Source: a virus. From it: a DNA stretch of 38,607 nt. The translations under genes were made by a program, and so were the position numbers. Below, one piece after another: positions 28,256 through 36,118 of this stretch; position 1 is the first letter of the stretch, and each line of letters starts with the position of its first letter. The notes below the pieces were generated by a model. It was given only the letters and a program-made list of their open reading frames with translations, ran no database searches and was not told the DNA's origin. The stretch lies in the IMG/VR virus record IMGVR_UViG_3300017744_000040, positions 1-38,607 of that record, one strand, 5' to 3'.

Positions 28256-28263
28256 TATTTAAC
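28256..28263 (-). promoter_or_regulatory. Late promoter (GTTAAATA), leaderless
   Basis: Minus-strand GTTAAATA ends 6 nt before the ATG at 28249. Same octamer as 2651-2658. Confidence 0.65.
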
Positions 28264-28280
28264 AGTATTTATTGAATAGC

Positions 28281-28655
28281 ATGAATGAAGTTTTTGAAAC
28301 ATTAGGAAAGAAATTTCCCTTTTTATCACTGATACGCAAGGCAGACCTTGAGTTTATTGGAATCATATCTAATCAAGATAGTCAAGTAACTAGTTTCTAT
28401 GATTACGGTAGAATACTATTGCCCGAGGACAAAATGAAATATTTAAAACTTGGTGAAACTTGGTGGTGGGAGTCCAACAGAAAAATACCAATTAATATAT
28501 TTTTAAAAGGTGATTGGAAGTATTTTAGATCAACGCTTATAGCAATTTCTACTAAAGATGCAGAAATCGTTCACGGCCCGTGTGTGCGGTTAAGTGATAT
28601 TGCCAAGAAGAGAGTCAAGAGAAGAACTATCCAACTAGTGAGAAGACCTATTTAA
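28281..28655 (+). CDS. Hypothetical protein (124 aa)
   Basis: 124 residues starting MNEVFETLGKKFPFLSLI. Mixed alpha/beta with WWWESN and a basic tail (KKRVKRRTIQLVRRP). It is the only plus-strand gene between 12.7 and 35.6 kb. An earlier TTG at 28272 is possible, but the ATG at 28281 is preferred. No family recognised; the basic C-terminus suggests nucleic-acid contact. It overlaps the converging gene by 8 bp at the stop. Confidence 0.65.
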   Translation: MNEVFETLGKKFPFLSLIRKADLEFIGIISNQDSQVTSFYDYGRILLPEDKMKYLKLGETWWWESNRKIPINIFLKGDWKYFRSTLIAISTKDAEIVHGPCVRLSDIAKKRVKRRTIQLVRRPI

Positions 28656-28929
28656 TATAACGCAAAAAAAAAGCACGATATCCACCGTGCCATTTTATTT
28701 CAACATTTTTCTTTTCCCAAATGGTTTGCCATTCGGGTAAACATTCGCGAACCCATGATTTTATTTCAAATGTTTTGGTCACAGTCAACTTGGAAGGTCT
28801 TTTTGTTTTTTTTACTAGATCAAGTTGTCTGGCTAATTCAACGCCATAGTTCCAATCATCAGGTAGTTCTACTGTTGGGAGTTTGTATTTTTTAGTGAGA
28901 TGTTTTTTCCGGTTGTACACTAAAAGCAT
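28648..28929 (-). CDS. Hypothetical protein (93 aa)
   Basis: 93 residues, basic, with helical N-terminus (RKKHLTKKYKLP) and a Trp-rich C-terminal region (SWVRECLPEWQTIWEKKN). No family recognised. It overlaps the mini-DnaE gene by 38 bp, the last gene of a ten-gene overlapping operon. Proteins encoded here may assist the mini-DnaE or act on DNA, but this is guesswork. Confidence 0.6.
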   Translation of the reverse strand: MLLVYNRKKHLTKKYKLPTVELPDDWNYGVELARQLDLVKKTKRPSKLTVTKTFEIKSWVRECLPEWQTIWEKKNVEIKWHGGYRAFFLRYIK

Positions 28930-29491
28930 ATTTACCTTTTGTAATTAAATTCATCTGAACTACAATAGCCTGTGCATATGCAACTGCATGTGATTTTTTA
29001 AAGAAGTAACTGCCATCTGTTGGTTTAACCCAAACTTCTTGCATTATGTCATTCCAATTTTTATGCATTAGGCTTCTTTTGGCTGGCCTTATTATAGCCA
29101 ACACAGCCGCAAGTTGTTCTATATTTTTTGGTTGCAGTTTTGAGACTATACTGAAATGTCCGTTAAGATGAAACAGTTCATCTACAAAACATTGTTCATT
29201 AAGCATTTTCCAGTCTGGTTCTTGAATCATAAGTTCAACTAGTTCTTGCTCATTTTTTACATCTTTGTAGATGCTTACATTCAAACAGTCAATTTTAAAA
29301 TATCCTCTTTCTTCTGCTTTTTTGTAATCTATACTAGAATACCCTGTGACAGGTTCTTTGGGTATGTTGTGAAAGTATACACCTGTTTTGTGTTTTTCTA
29401 TCTTATCCTCTTTAATGATAGATGCAGGAGTATGTTTAAACAATTTTAATACTTCGTCTCGATCAATAAAATCTATATCTACATCAGGCAT
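28892..29491 (-). CDS. Miniature DnaE-like protein (second C-family polymerase relic)
   Basis: 199 residues. It starts directly with MPDVDIDFIDRDEV, the two-Asp palm motif of C-family polymerases (Asp3, Asp5). HKTGVYFHNIPKEPVTGY matches the region before the third Asp, then GYFKIDCLNV carries it (Asp68). Later KPKNIEQLAAVLAIIRPA-like and FFKKSHAVAYAQAI follow DnaE fingers. So the active-site order is kept while most of the fingers and OB parts are deleted. Either a tiny polymerase-like or regulatory protein, or a decaying copy. It is distinct from 22587-24272 and starts in a TAATG overlap with the upstream gene. Confidence 0.75.
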   Translation of the reverse strand: MPDVDIDFIDRDEVLKLFKHTPASIIKEDKIEKHKTGVYFHNIPKEPVTGYSSIDYKKAEERGYFKIDCLNVSIYKDVKNEQELVELMIQEPDWKMLNEQCFVDELFHLNGHFSIVSKLQPKNIEQLAAVLAIIRPAKRSLMHKNWNDIMQEVWVKPTDGSYFFKKSHAVAYAQAIVVQMNLITKGKYAFSVQPEKTSH

Positions 29492-29715
29492 TAGTGTAAT
29501 TTCTTTTTGTTGTGTTTTATAAAATCTTCTTTTGTTCCTGGTTTTAGGATTTCTAAAACTTGTAACATTTTTCTGTAACCGGCAGTGTGCTGTGTTTCGT
29601 TTGTCATCTCAGGTAGTATAACTTTTCCAATTGATCCATCTTTCTTTATTACTATTACGCTATCTCCAACTTCCATGTCTAAATGATCATCTATCTCAAT
29701 ATTAAATTTACTCAA
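29491..29715 (-). CDS. Small acidic protein (74 aa)
   Basis: 74 residues. The first half (MEVGDSVIVIKKDGSIGKVIL) looks like a small beta-barrel, and the second half is a helix ending in Lys-rich HNKKKLH. No family recognised. It overlaps genes on both sides within the ten-gene operon. It is the sort of small protein that often binds a larger operon partner. Confidence 0.6.
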   Translation of the reverse strand: MSKFNIEIDDHLDMEVGDSVIVIKKDGSIGKVILPEMTNETQHTAGYRKMLQVLEILKPGTKEDFIKHNKKKLH

Positions 29716-30388
29716 TGTGTGCCTCCTTGGCTGTTTCTTTTACAAACAAAATATCTGCTGGATAATTTTTAAATTTGTTACTCCAAAATTTTGGATCTAT
29801 GTAAGTTTGTATCATTTGTAATTGTTCGTCGCTTAATGATTTTAGCATCTTCTTGCCAGCATCACAACCTAGTACCAACCACGGTGATATCTTTCCTGAT
29901 TGGATATGTTGTACTGCACGACTGGTGTTTACTAATCTAAAATAATCAGACCACTGTACATTTTGTTCTTGTGCCCAATCCATCATAGTGGCTATGGATC
30001 TCCTTAGTGCCGCTTCTACAGGTTCAGTTTTTAATGTGTCTTTGAGATATTGTTCATACAAATCATCTCTGCTCCAATGATCCAATTTTATTTTTGACAA
30101 TATAACATAGTCAATGTATTTTTCAGGATACAACGGGTTGGTATGCATCATGTAACGACCAAATTTAACAAATGCATTGTAGTAAGAACTTTCACAAAAT
30201 TGGTCATACGTTTTTGATTTTGTTGTTCTTTGGTGTATCTCGTAAAATCTTTGGAAAACAATAAATCCATTCTGTACCCATTTCTCCGATTTTTGTAAGT
30301 GTCTTCTTTTAGGTTCACACATATGCACTTGTAGTGTTCGTTCTCTTTGAAAACTTTTATTACAATATGGACAAGTAAAACTATTCAT
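29708..30388 (-). CDS. C2H2 zinc-finger protein (226 aa)
   Basis: 226 residues. The N-terminus is a zinc finger, CPYCNKSFQRERTLQVHMC (C-x2-C...H-x-C), resembling a C2H2 finger. The rest is helical and charged (HQRTTKSKTYDQFCESSYY), with no other motif. It resembles hypothetical proteins of T4-like marine phages, from memory only. It may bind DNA or RNA. It overlaps upstream and downstream genes by 8 bp each. Confidence 0.7.
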   Translation of the reverse strand: MNSFTCPYCNKSFQRERTLQVHMCEPKRRHLQKSEKWVQNGFIVFQRFYEIHQRTTKSKTYDQFCESSYYNAFVKFGRYMMHTNPLYPEKYIDYVILSKIKLDHWSRDDLYEQYLKDTLKTEPVEAALRRSIATMMDWAQEQNVQWSDYFRLVNTSRAVQHIQSGKISPWLVLGCDAGKKMLKSLSDEQLQMIQTYIDPKFWSNKFKNYPADILFVKETAKEAHIE

Positions 30389-31592
30389 TCTCTAATTCTT
30401 TTTTTACTCTTCCTAATCCATGAAAATTTTGTAATAAATTTTTATTATGTTTTAGTATTGGCATCATTTCATTATACATCATTTTTAACTCATTAACATC
30501 TTTTTTATGCAACTCCTCTATTATGTCTGCAATTTTTTTTATTTTAGTGTGTGAATTATCATTGTCATATGATTCGTCCCACCATTTATCAAAGGTCTTA
30601 AAACCCATAATTTTTAAATAGGCCAATGAGCCATTGTCACCATTTATCACAAAAGGATTGCCATATGCAATAGCCTTGTATGTTTTTTCTGTAATAAAAA
30701 TACCGCTGTGTTCTTTTTTGGTCTCATTTGACACCCATAAAAAACTATGATCAAATATATGAGTTTCGTCAAAAGTTTTGTCAAAATGAGAATTTATTTT
30801 ATTGTCAAAATTTATTGGCAGTAGTGATATAAATTTATTTTTATTCTTTTTGAAGTCTTGGAATTGGTCCATGTAAGTGTCAGTATTGACATCATCGTCA
30901 ATCCAATTTGACTTTTTAGATTCTACAACGTTTTCATAATTTGTGCAACTTATCATGCCCTTGTCTAATAAATTTCTTCTTTGTAGTTCATAGATCATGC
31001 CTAGTCTATGATGTGCAACTCTTTTACTTTGGCATAAACATGCAAATGATTTATCAAACTTTTTATTAATCATATGATTCTTAGTGTGTTCTGCTATCTG
31101 ATGCATAAAGAAATCAAATCCTATGAAGTTGCATTTAACACTGTAACCTTTTTGTTGCAAACTCTTTATCTGAACTGCTTCATTGAATACATGCGGCACC
31201 AACCAAGTGATGTTTTCTTCCGCAACACCTCGTTGTGTAAAGTTTCTTATCACCCTGGAGTAAGGTATATCTTTGAAGTCGGGGGTTATATTAAATTTGT
31301 TTTCTTGCCAAGCATATGTGTTAAACAAATCCCATTGTTCGGTAACCATTGATATTAATGGCTTAATTTTGGATTGTTGCATTAGCAAGTAAACATCATT
31401 TGGAATTTTTTCTAAAACTGGATCAATAGTAAATGGGGTTCTAATAAAAATTGGAAGATATGTAATTTTGTTAGGATCTAACTTTTTGTAGTTTACTCTT
31501 GGAATGTCGCTCCAAACATACTGTGAAGCATCTATTAGCTCAGACAGTGAATCAACTAAATTTAAATCAATAAAATTAATTTTTGATTCCAT
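30381..31592 (-). CDS. Glycosyltransferase-like phage protein (403 aa)
   Basis: 403 residues. The most telling stretch is HSGIFITEKTYKAIAYGNPFVINGD, then GSLAYLKIMGFKTFDKWW. This ITEKT-x-A/P-I-x-x-GxPFI pattern is common to phage GT-B-like or TPR-type glycosyltransferases. No N-terminal signature is recognised. A sugar-transferring role is inferred only from this stretch. It lies among replication genes, so DNA-base glucosylation (as in T4) is a possibility worth testing. Overlaps neighbours on both sides. Confidence 0.6.
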   Translation of the reverse strand: MESKINFIDLNLVDSLSELIDASQYVWSDIPRVNYKKLDPNKITYLPIFIRTPFTIDPVLEKIPNDVYLLMQQSKIKPLISMVTEQWDLFNTYAWQENKFNITPDFKDIPYSRVIRNFTQRGVAEENITWLVPHVFNEAVQIKSLQQKGYSVKCNFIGFDFFMHQIAEHTKNHMINKKFDKSFACLCQSKRVAHHRLGMIYELQRRNLLDKGMISCTNYENVVESKKSNWIDDDVNTDTYMDQFQDFKKNKNKFISLLPINFDNKINSHFDKTFDETHIFDHSFLWVSNETKKEHSGIFITEKTYKAIAYGNPFVINGDNGSLAYLKIMGFKTFDKWWDESYDNDNSHTKIKKIADIIEELHKKDVNELKMMYNEMMPILKHNKNLLQNFHGLGRVKKELENE

Positions 31593-32040
31593 GTGCCTCT
31601 AATAATTCTTCTAGTTCTCGATCTGTAATTATTTTATCAAGTGTTTCTAAATCTGTTTCTTTAGCATTAGGAAAAAGTGTTTGCAGTTGTTTTAAACTTT
31701 TGTTTGGCACACGTTTCATCGGTTTTATCCACGGATGAAATTGTTGTTTTAATCCTCCACACATGGCTGTTAATATCCAGCACAACTTTTTATGTTTACT
31801 AGACAATGTGAATAGATGTTTGTTAACACACTCGTTGATCATTTCAACATAGTGTTCTTGATAAAATTTGTCTCCGGTCACACTAGATGCATATCTCATT
31901 ATCATGTAAGGACTGTATAACGATCTTTCTTTATCATCGATCCTATCAAAATAATCTTTGTTTCTGTAGTCAACGGCTTTGAGTCCATTACGCAGTTCGA
32001 AAAATTTTCTAGTAGTAGTTTTTGGTTTTGGTTTCTTCAT
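31576..32040 (-). CDS. 62: Clamp-loader small subunit, gp62-like
   Basis: 154 residues. DRIDDKERSLYSPYMIMRYASS, then VNKHLFTL, then LCWILTAMCGGLKQQFHPWIKP resembles the clamp-loader subunit gp62 of marine T4-like phages, which complexes with gp44 to load the gp45 clamp. gp44 and gp45 are not in the window. The start overlaps the 91-aa gene by 32 bp. If correct, the T4-type clamp loader coexists with a C-family polymerase, which would be an unusual pairing. Confidence 0.65.
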   Translation of the reverse strand: MKKPKPKTTTRKFFELRNGLKAVDYRNKDYFDRIDDKERSLYSPYMIMRYASSVTGDKFYQEHYVEMINECVNKHLFTLSSKHKKLCWILTAMCGGLKQQFHPWIKPMKRVPNKSLKQLQTLFPNAKETDLETLDKIITDRELEELLEAHGIKN

Positions 32041-32284
32041 ATATCAGTCTAAATTTTGTTGCATGTTTGTAGTCTTTAAATTGTATTTTTACATATTGGT
32101 GTAAAAACTGTATTCCTCTTAATTCAATATTATACTCTTTGATCAAATCAAGCAAGTTTGGAAAAAAGTCTTTAACCATCCACACAGGTTCTTTTTTGTT
32201 TTGATTACCAACTGGCATCATCATGACAGGTGCTTTTATTTTTACAAAACTACTGTTTATTTTTTTTTTAGAAGCATTGGCCAT
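32009..32284 (-). CDS. Small basic protein (91 aa)
   Basis: 91 residues, Lys-rich N-terminus (NASKKKINSSFVKIKAP), then a predicted alpha/beta part (LLDLIKEYNIELRGIQFLHQYVKIQFKDYKHATKF). No family recognised. It overlaps both neighbours in the operon. The close packing with gp62 suggests a replication accessory role, by position only. Confidence 0.6.
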   Translation of the reverse strand: MANASKKKINSSFVKIKAPVMMMPVGNQNKKEPVWMVKDFFPNLLDLIKEYNIELRGIQFLHQYVKIQFKDYKHATKFRLIYEETKTKNYY

Positions 32285-32771
32285 AATCTAATTGTTCGCA
32301 TTGTCTAGATATGTCTTTAACAAAATATGCACACTGTGGATTCTTTCCATCAGTTAAAGGAATCGCTAGTAGTTGACCTGATTTTATTTTTGGAAAATAC
32401 CATTTTACTTCTGTATAGATATCTACGATGTCTATTTGTGCAAACTCAGGCATTCCGCCTGTAAGTGGATTAAAAAGAAAAGCATCAAAGCCTCGATCAT
32501 TTAAACTTGTTATAGGCATTACGTGTAGTTCTCCTTGTTCTGCTTCTCCTATAACCATTTTCCAATCTAGTGGAACATTGACTTTGTAGTTCCCTATTTG
32601 CAATACTGCCGCTGGTGCGTTGAAACTTTCTAAAAATATTAATGGTATGTAAAAATAATCTGGATTGGTTGGATCTGAATTGTCCAATACAGCAAACCTC
32701 ATTTTTTCATCTACAAACTCGGGTATTTTTTCTAGTTTGTATGTTTCATTATCAAGTGAAAGAATTTTCAT
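32268..32771 (-). CDS. Conserved phage protein (167 aa)
   Basis: 167 residues starting MKILSLDNETYKLEKIPEF. A beta-rich protein with IPLIFLESFNAPAAVLQIG and TSLNDRGFDAFLFNPL. I associate this family with T4-like marine phages near the clamp-loader genes; the function is not known to me. Overlaps both neighbours (17-20 bp). Intact length and codon use argue it is expressed. Confidence 0.65.
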   Translation of the reverse strand: MKILSLDNETYKLEKIPEFVDEKMRFAVLDNSDPTNPDYFYIPLIFLESFNAPAAVLQIGNYKVNVPLDWKMVIGEAEQGELHVMPITSLNDRGFDAFLFNPLTGGMPEFAQIDIVDIYTEVKWYFPKIKSGQLLAIPLTDGKNPQCAYFVKDISRQCEQLDYGQCF

Positions 32772-34215
32772 AATTTATCTTTTCTATATTATACGGGTAA
32801 TTTGCCTCTTTGTAAAACTTTTTTCTTTGTGTTAAATGCCTTTTGGCAAATTTACAACTACTTGTGATATCCCATATTTCTACGTGATCTTTGTCTTTTG
32901 CCTTCCTAATCCCTCTGCCGATTGATTGTATCACTCTCACAAATGATTTTCCTGCTTCTATGAGAACAAGATTAAAAATCCTAGGAATATTAATGCCAAC
33001 ACTGGCAACTCCATATGTGGCAATAATAACTTTATTTTTTGAAAGTTTAACTTCATCATATTGTTCCTTTCTATCTAAGTTTTTTGTTGATCCTGATATA
33101 AAAACTGATCCGGTTATTTTCTTATTAAGTATTTCACCTGCACTTATTCTGTCTACAAGTATTAGAGTGTTTCCGGAACTTGCAATAGTGTTTATCGTTT
33201 TAGCCACATAGGTCATACGTTTGTCGTCTGTGGTTAACCATTTAAGTTCTTCTGGATAATTGCTAAACTGTTTTGTTTCCAAAGTCTGTAAAATATTCAC
33301 ATTACAATTTGCTAACACACCTTTGTCTTGCAAGGTGCTAGCCGCTATTTTGTTTACAACTTCTCCAATGGAACATTTGATTCCCATAAATTCATATTCT
33401 GCTTTTGGCACAGTCCCAGTCAATCCCCAACGTATGCCACAGTGTGCAAAAGGACCGGTCAACAATCTTTTTAAAACATCTGCTTTGGCCATGTGTACTT
33501 CGTCAATTATAATTGTGTTGATGCCTTGTATGGCTTCTTTGAATTCTGCCGAATGTTCGTCCTTGCTTCTTTTTTCTAGTATGTTCAATGATTGCCAGGT
33601 GGCTATTGTGTTGTATCTGCCAACTTCTTTTCTGTCACCGTAGTAGACTCCTGTATCCAAATTACAAGCCAAGAAATCTTCTTCAGTCTGTGTTACTAGA
33701 CTTTTGTTTGGAACTATTGTCAGTGTTCTGCCGTATGGTTCGACCAGTTGGCACAGTGCCGCAGTAATAATGGTCTTACCTGCACCAGTGGCGATCTCTT
33801 GTATGCATTGTGGGTTTTCTATAAACTTGTTTATAGTTTCCACTTGATAATCTCTCAATACAATTGGTTGTCCTGCACAAGGATGTCCTGCAGGCCAGTT
33901 GATATCACTTAGATAATTTTTATCAATTGACTTAAACTCAAAATTATGAGGTTGTCTTTGATCTTCAAAGTCAACATACACCCCACCTTCTTCTAAAATA
34001 GGTAAAACTTTATCAACCATGCTCAAGTAAGTTGTGCCACCCAAACCAAAAAAAGCAATTTTGCCGTCCCATCTTCCAAGTTTTACTGCTGGCAAATGTC
34101 TGGCATATGGAATTTCATATTTGAATTTATTGTGTAGACGTTGTCGCCATTTGAGATCCAAATTTTCAAATTTAACGTTTACTTCGTCTTTTATTATTAG
34201 TTTACATGAACTCAT
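32752..34215 (-). CDS. uvsW: UvsW-like superfamily 2 helicase
   Basis: 487 residues from the ATG at 34215. Walker A is ATGAGKT (residues 142-148), the DEVH box is at residues 238-241 (UvsW is likewise DEVH), TGTVPK is motif III, and QSIGRGIRKAKD is motif VI. UvsW unwinds R-loops and branched DNA and helps switch T4 from origin to recombination replication. The N-terminal 110 residues correspond to a DNA-binding region. The start makes the ATGA overlap with the stop of the 454-aa gene; a longer start at 34242 is less likely. Confidence 0.93.
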   Translation of the reverse strand: MSSCKLIIKDEVNVKFENLDLKWRQRLHNKFKYEIPYARHLPAVKLGRWDGKIAFFGLGGTTYLSMVDKVLPILEEGGVYVDFEDQRQPHNFEFKSIDKNYLSDINWPAGHPCAGQPIVLRDYQVETINKFIENPQCIQEIATGAGKTIITAALCQLVEPYGRTLTIVPNKSLVTQTEEDFLACNLDTGVYYGDRKEVGRYNTIATWQSLNILEKRSKDEHSAEFKEAIQGINTIIIDEVHMAKADVLKRLLTGPFAHCGIRWGLTGTVPKAEYEFMGIKCSIGEVVNKIAASTLQDKGVLANCNVNILQTLETKQFSNYPEELKWLTTDDKRMTYVAKTINTIASSGNTLILVDRISAGEILNKKITGSVFISGSTKNLDRKEQYDEVKLSKNKVIIATYGVASVGINIPRIFNLVLIEAGKSFVRVIQSIGRGIRKAKDKDHVEIWDITSSCKFAKRHLTQRKKFYKEANYPYNIEKINYENSFT

Positions 34216-35576
34216 AGTTTTTTTATAGCCCGACTCTGCCACTCATAACTTGTCGGTTGTGCATCACTATAATACAACTTTTTTGGTAGTTTATCAAGTA
34301 GTCTTTTGATATTTTCTCCACCAGTGGCATAGTAACCACCACCAATTGCAACTACTCCACAGCCAAATTTTATATTTGCTCTCATTAATGATCTGGGAAG
34401 TCTATTTCTAACAAAATAAACCATTGTGTTTTTATCTATGTGTTTGAAATTTTTGCTTTCTTGATACAAGTCGTATGCTCTTTGGAAATCTTCTACTGAA
34501 AATTTAGGAGTTCGGTCAAAATTACGCAACCATTTTTCATCAGGATTCATGTCTTTAAATTCTTTTGGCTCTTTTAGTTCAAATCCCCAACTTATGTTTT
34601 TATGCCTGTCTATTCCTTGTCGTTCGAACGCCTTTATCCAATCTTTTAAATCGTTGACTTCGTCACAATTGTCAGTGATTTCTCCAGTTACTGGCATTAG
34701 TATTGGAAAGCAGTCTAATTCCTTTAATCCAATTAACAACTCATCTTTGTTGAAACTTGCTTTGTCTACCCAAAAACTTGTATTGTGGTTATGGGCAATA
34801 CGTTTTCCTACTTCGCTGTATGCTTTTACTTTTAATTTTTTTTGATTAATTGCAAAGTTTTTAAGTTTATCTAATTGTACAAGCAGTTTTTTGTTTGTAA
34901 TATTTTTTTGCCAATAATTAAGAAACGACTCAGAAACATTTTTAAAGGTCATATTTTCTTTATGTATGTAGGCAGATGGCTGTTTAGTTTGACACTTTAT
35001 TTTTTTAATTTCTTCATATTCATCTAGTAATTGTTCTGATGCAAAACTAAAATTATATCTAATGGCTATCATTGTCATGTAGTAAGTTGTTACTTCTGTT
35101 TTTTTAATCGTCCAAATCTTACTTTCCCCTGAGAACAACATATATCCTTGAGGCAATCTTTTTTTGTCTTTACAACATCTTATTAGTTTTACAATTTTTT
35201 CAATAAAAGGAAACTTCATTGTAATGATTTCTTCACTTTGTCCGTCTTCAAATATCTCTTCACCTATTTCAATAATTTTTTCTGCATGTATAATTCTAAA
35301 AGGGTTTTCATAAACAGGATTTGTTATAAGGTCTCTTACTTTCAATCCATATTTCTCAAATTTTGTACTATATCTTTTACAAATACTCAAGGCTAAATTT
35401 GCTTGTTTCTCAGTCCATGCATATTGAGATTCAGCAAGTGAAACTACTGTGCTTCTATCTTTTGGATGATGTAAATGCTTAATGCCATCTACTCCTATCC
35501 AAGCCCATTCATTATATGCTAATATTTTCATTAGTTCATCTATTGTTTTAGGTTGTTTTATGGGTGTATTTGACAT
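34212..35576 (-). CDS. Large unknown protein heading the replication operon (454 aa)
   Basis: 454 residues starting MSNTPIKQPKTIDELMK. Helical, charged, many Lys and aromatic residues; no Walker, HNH, RNase or zinc motif seen. Landmarks are AYNEWAWIGVDG near the start, DCFPILMPVTGEI around residue 290 and CGVVAIGGGYYATGGENI near the C-terminus. It is the first gene after a strong sigma70 promoter, so it is probably made early. Position before UvsW and gp62 suggests a replication or recombination role. I cannot name a family. Confidence 0.75.
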   Translation of the reverse strand: MSNTPIKQPKTIDELMKILAYNEWAWIGVDGIKHLHHPKDRSTVVSLAESQYAWTEKQANLALSICKRYSTKFEKYGLKVRDLITNPVYENPFRIIHAEKIIEIGEEIFEDGQSEEIITMKFPFIEKIVKLIRCCKDKKRLPQGYMLFSGESKIWTIKKTEVTTYYMTMIAIRYNFSFASEQLLDEYEEIKKIKCQTKQPSAYIHKENMTFKNVSESFLNYWQKNITNKKLLVQLDKLKNFAINQKKLKVKAYSEVGKRIAHNHNTSFWVDKASFNKDELLIGLKELDCFPILMPVTGEITDNCDEVNDLKDWIKAFERQGIDRHKNISWGFELKEPKEFKDMNPDEKWLRNFDRTPKFSVEDFQRAYDLYQESKNFKHIDKNTMVYFVRNRLPRSLMRANIKFGCGVVAIGGGYYATGGENIKRLLDKLPKKLYYSDAQPTSYEWQSRAIKKL

Positions 35577-35617
35577 ATTCTACAGTTATATTAAACTCCG
35601 TTATTTTGATAATTATT

Positions 35618-35645
35618 AGTATAGCACAATTGGTAAATTTGTCAA
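35618..35645 (-). promoter_or_regulatory. Sigma70 promoter TTGACA-N16-TATACT for the ten-gene operon
   Basis: TTGACA (35645-35640), 16-nt spacer, TATACT (35623-35618). Predicted +1 near 35611 gives a leader of about 35 nt with CGGAG some 18 nt before the ATG at 35576. The only clear promoter for the genes from 35576 down to 28648. Confidence 0.7.
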
Positions 35646-35650
35646 TAGAT

Positions 35651-36118
35651 ATGAAAAAAAAGATTAAAAATACACGCAAGTCAATCAGATTAAGGGTAAA
35701 AAATGCCCTCAAAAGACGGCAACACATAAAGGTGTACAGACCAACTTTACCAGTGACACAGAGCTGGTTTAGAACCCTTAACAGAGGTCTTTTCAATGGT
35801 AGACTAGTTGAACCTGATATGTATGTTAAGAGACTAGTAGGTGATTGGGGTAGATGCATAGCAAATTGGGACAATAGAAAATGCAGAGCAGGCACCTACG
35901 ATCAAAATGTAATACCATATCAAAAAGTTGATATTGAATATAAAATAGAACTGCATTGTATTTTTCCTAAATGGAAAGATTTTATTGAGACACTAGCACA
36001 TGAAATGGTGCACTTGTATCAAATGCAAATTATGGAAGATCCATATTCAAATCATAATAATAACTTTTACAGTTTTAGGACCAAGTTTAAGACTTACGGT
36101 CTAACACTTTACCGTTAA
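35651..36118 (+). CDS. SprT-like zinc metallopeptidase
   Basis: 155 residues from the ATG at 35651. After a very basic N-terminus (KKKIKNTRKSIRLRVKN) comes the SprT-like start (LNRGLFNGRLVEP) and the zinc site HEMVH in ETLAHEMVHLYQ (residues about 115-119). A later His in SNHNNNFYSFR is a candidate third ligand. SprT/Spartan proteins cleave DNA-bound proteins, and the basic N-terminus fits DNA binding. The frame opens further upstream at 35564, but that part would be hydrophobic and overlap the opposing promoter. Convergent overlap of 32 bp with the next gene. Confidence 0.85.
   Translation: MKKKIKNTRKSIRLRVKNALKRRQHIKVYRPTLPVTQSWFRTLNRGLFNGRLVEPDMYVKRLVGDWGRCIANWDNRKCRAGTYDQNVIPYQKVDIEYKIELHCIFPKWKDFIETLAHEMVHLYQMQIMEDPYSNHNNNFYSFRTKFKTYGLTLYR

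Noticed and set aside
35564-35650. Hydrophobic N-terminal extension of the SprT-like protein
   Set aside because: It would overlap the opposing operon promoter and leader; SprT proteins do not have such an extension.
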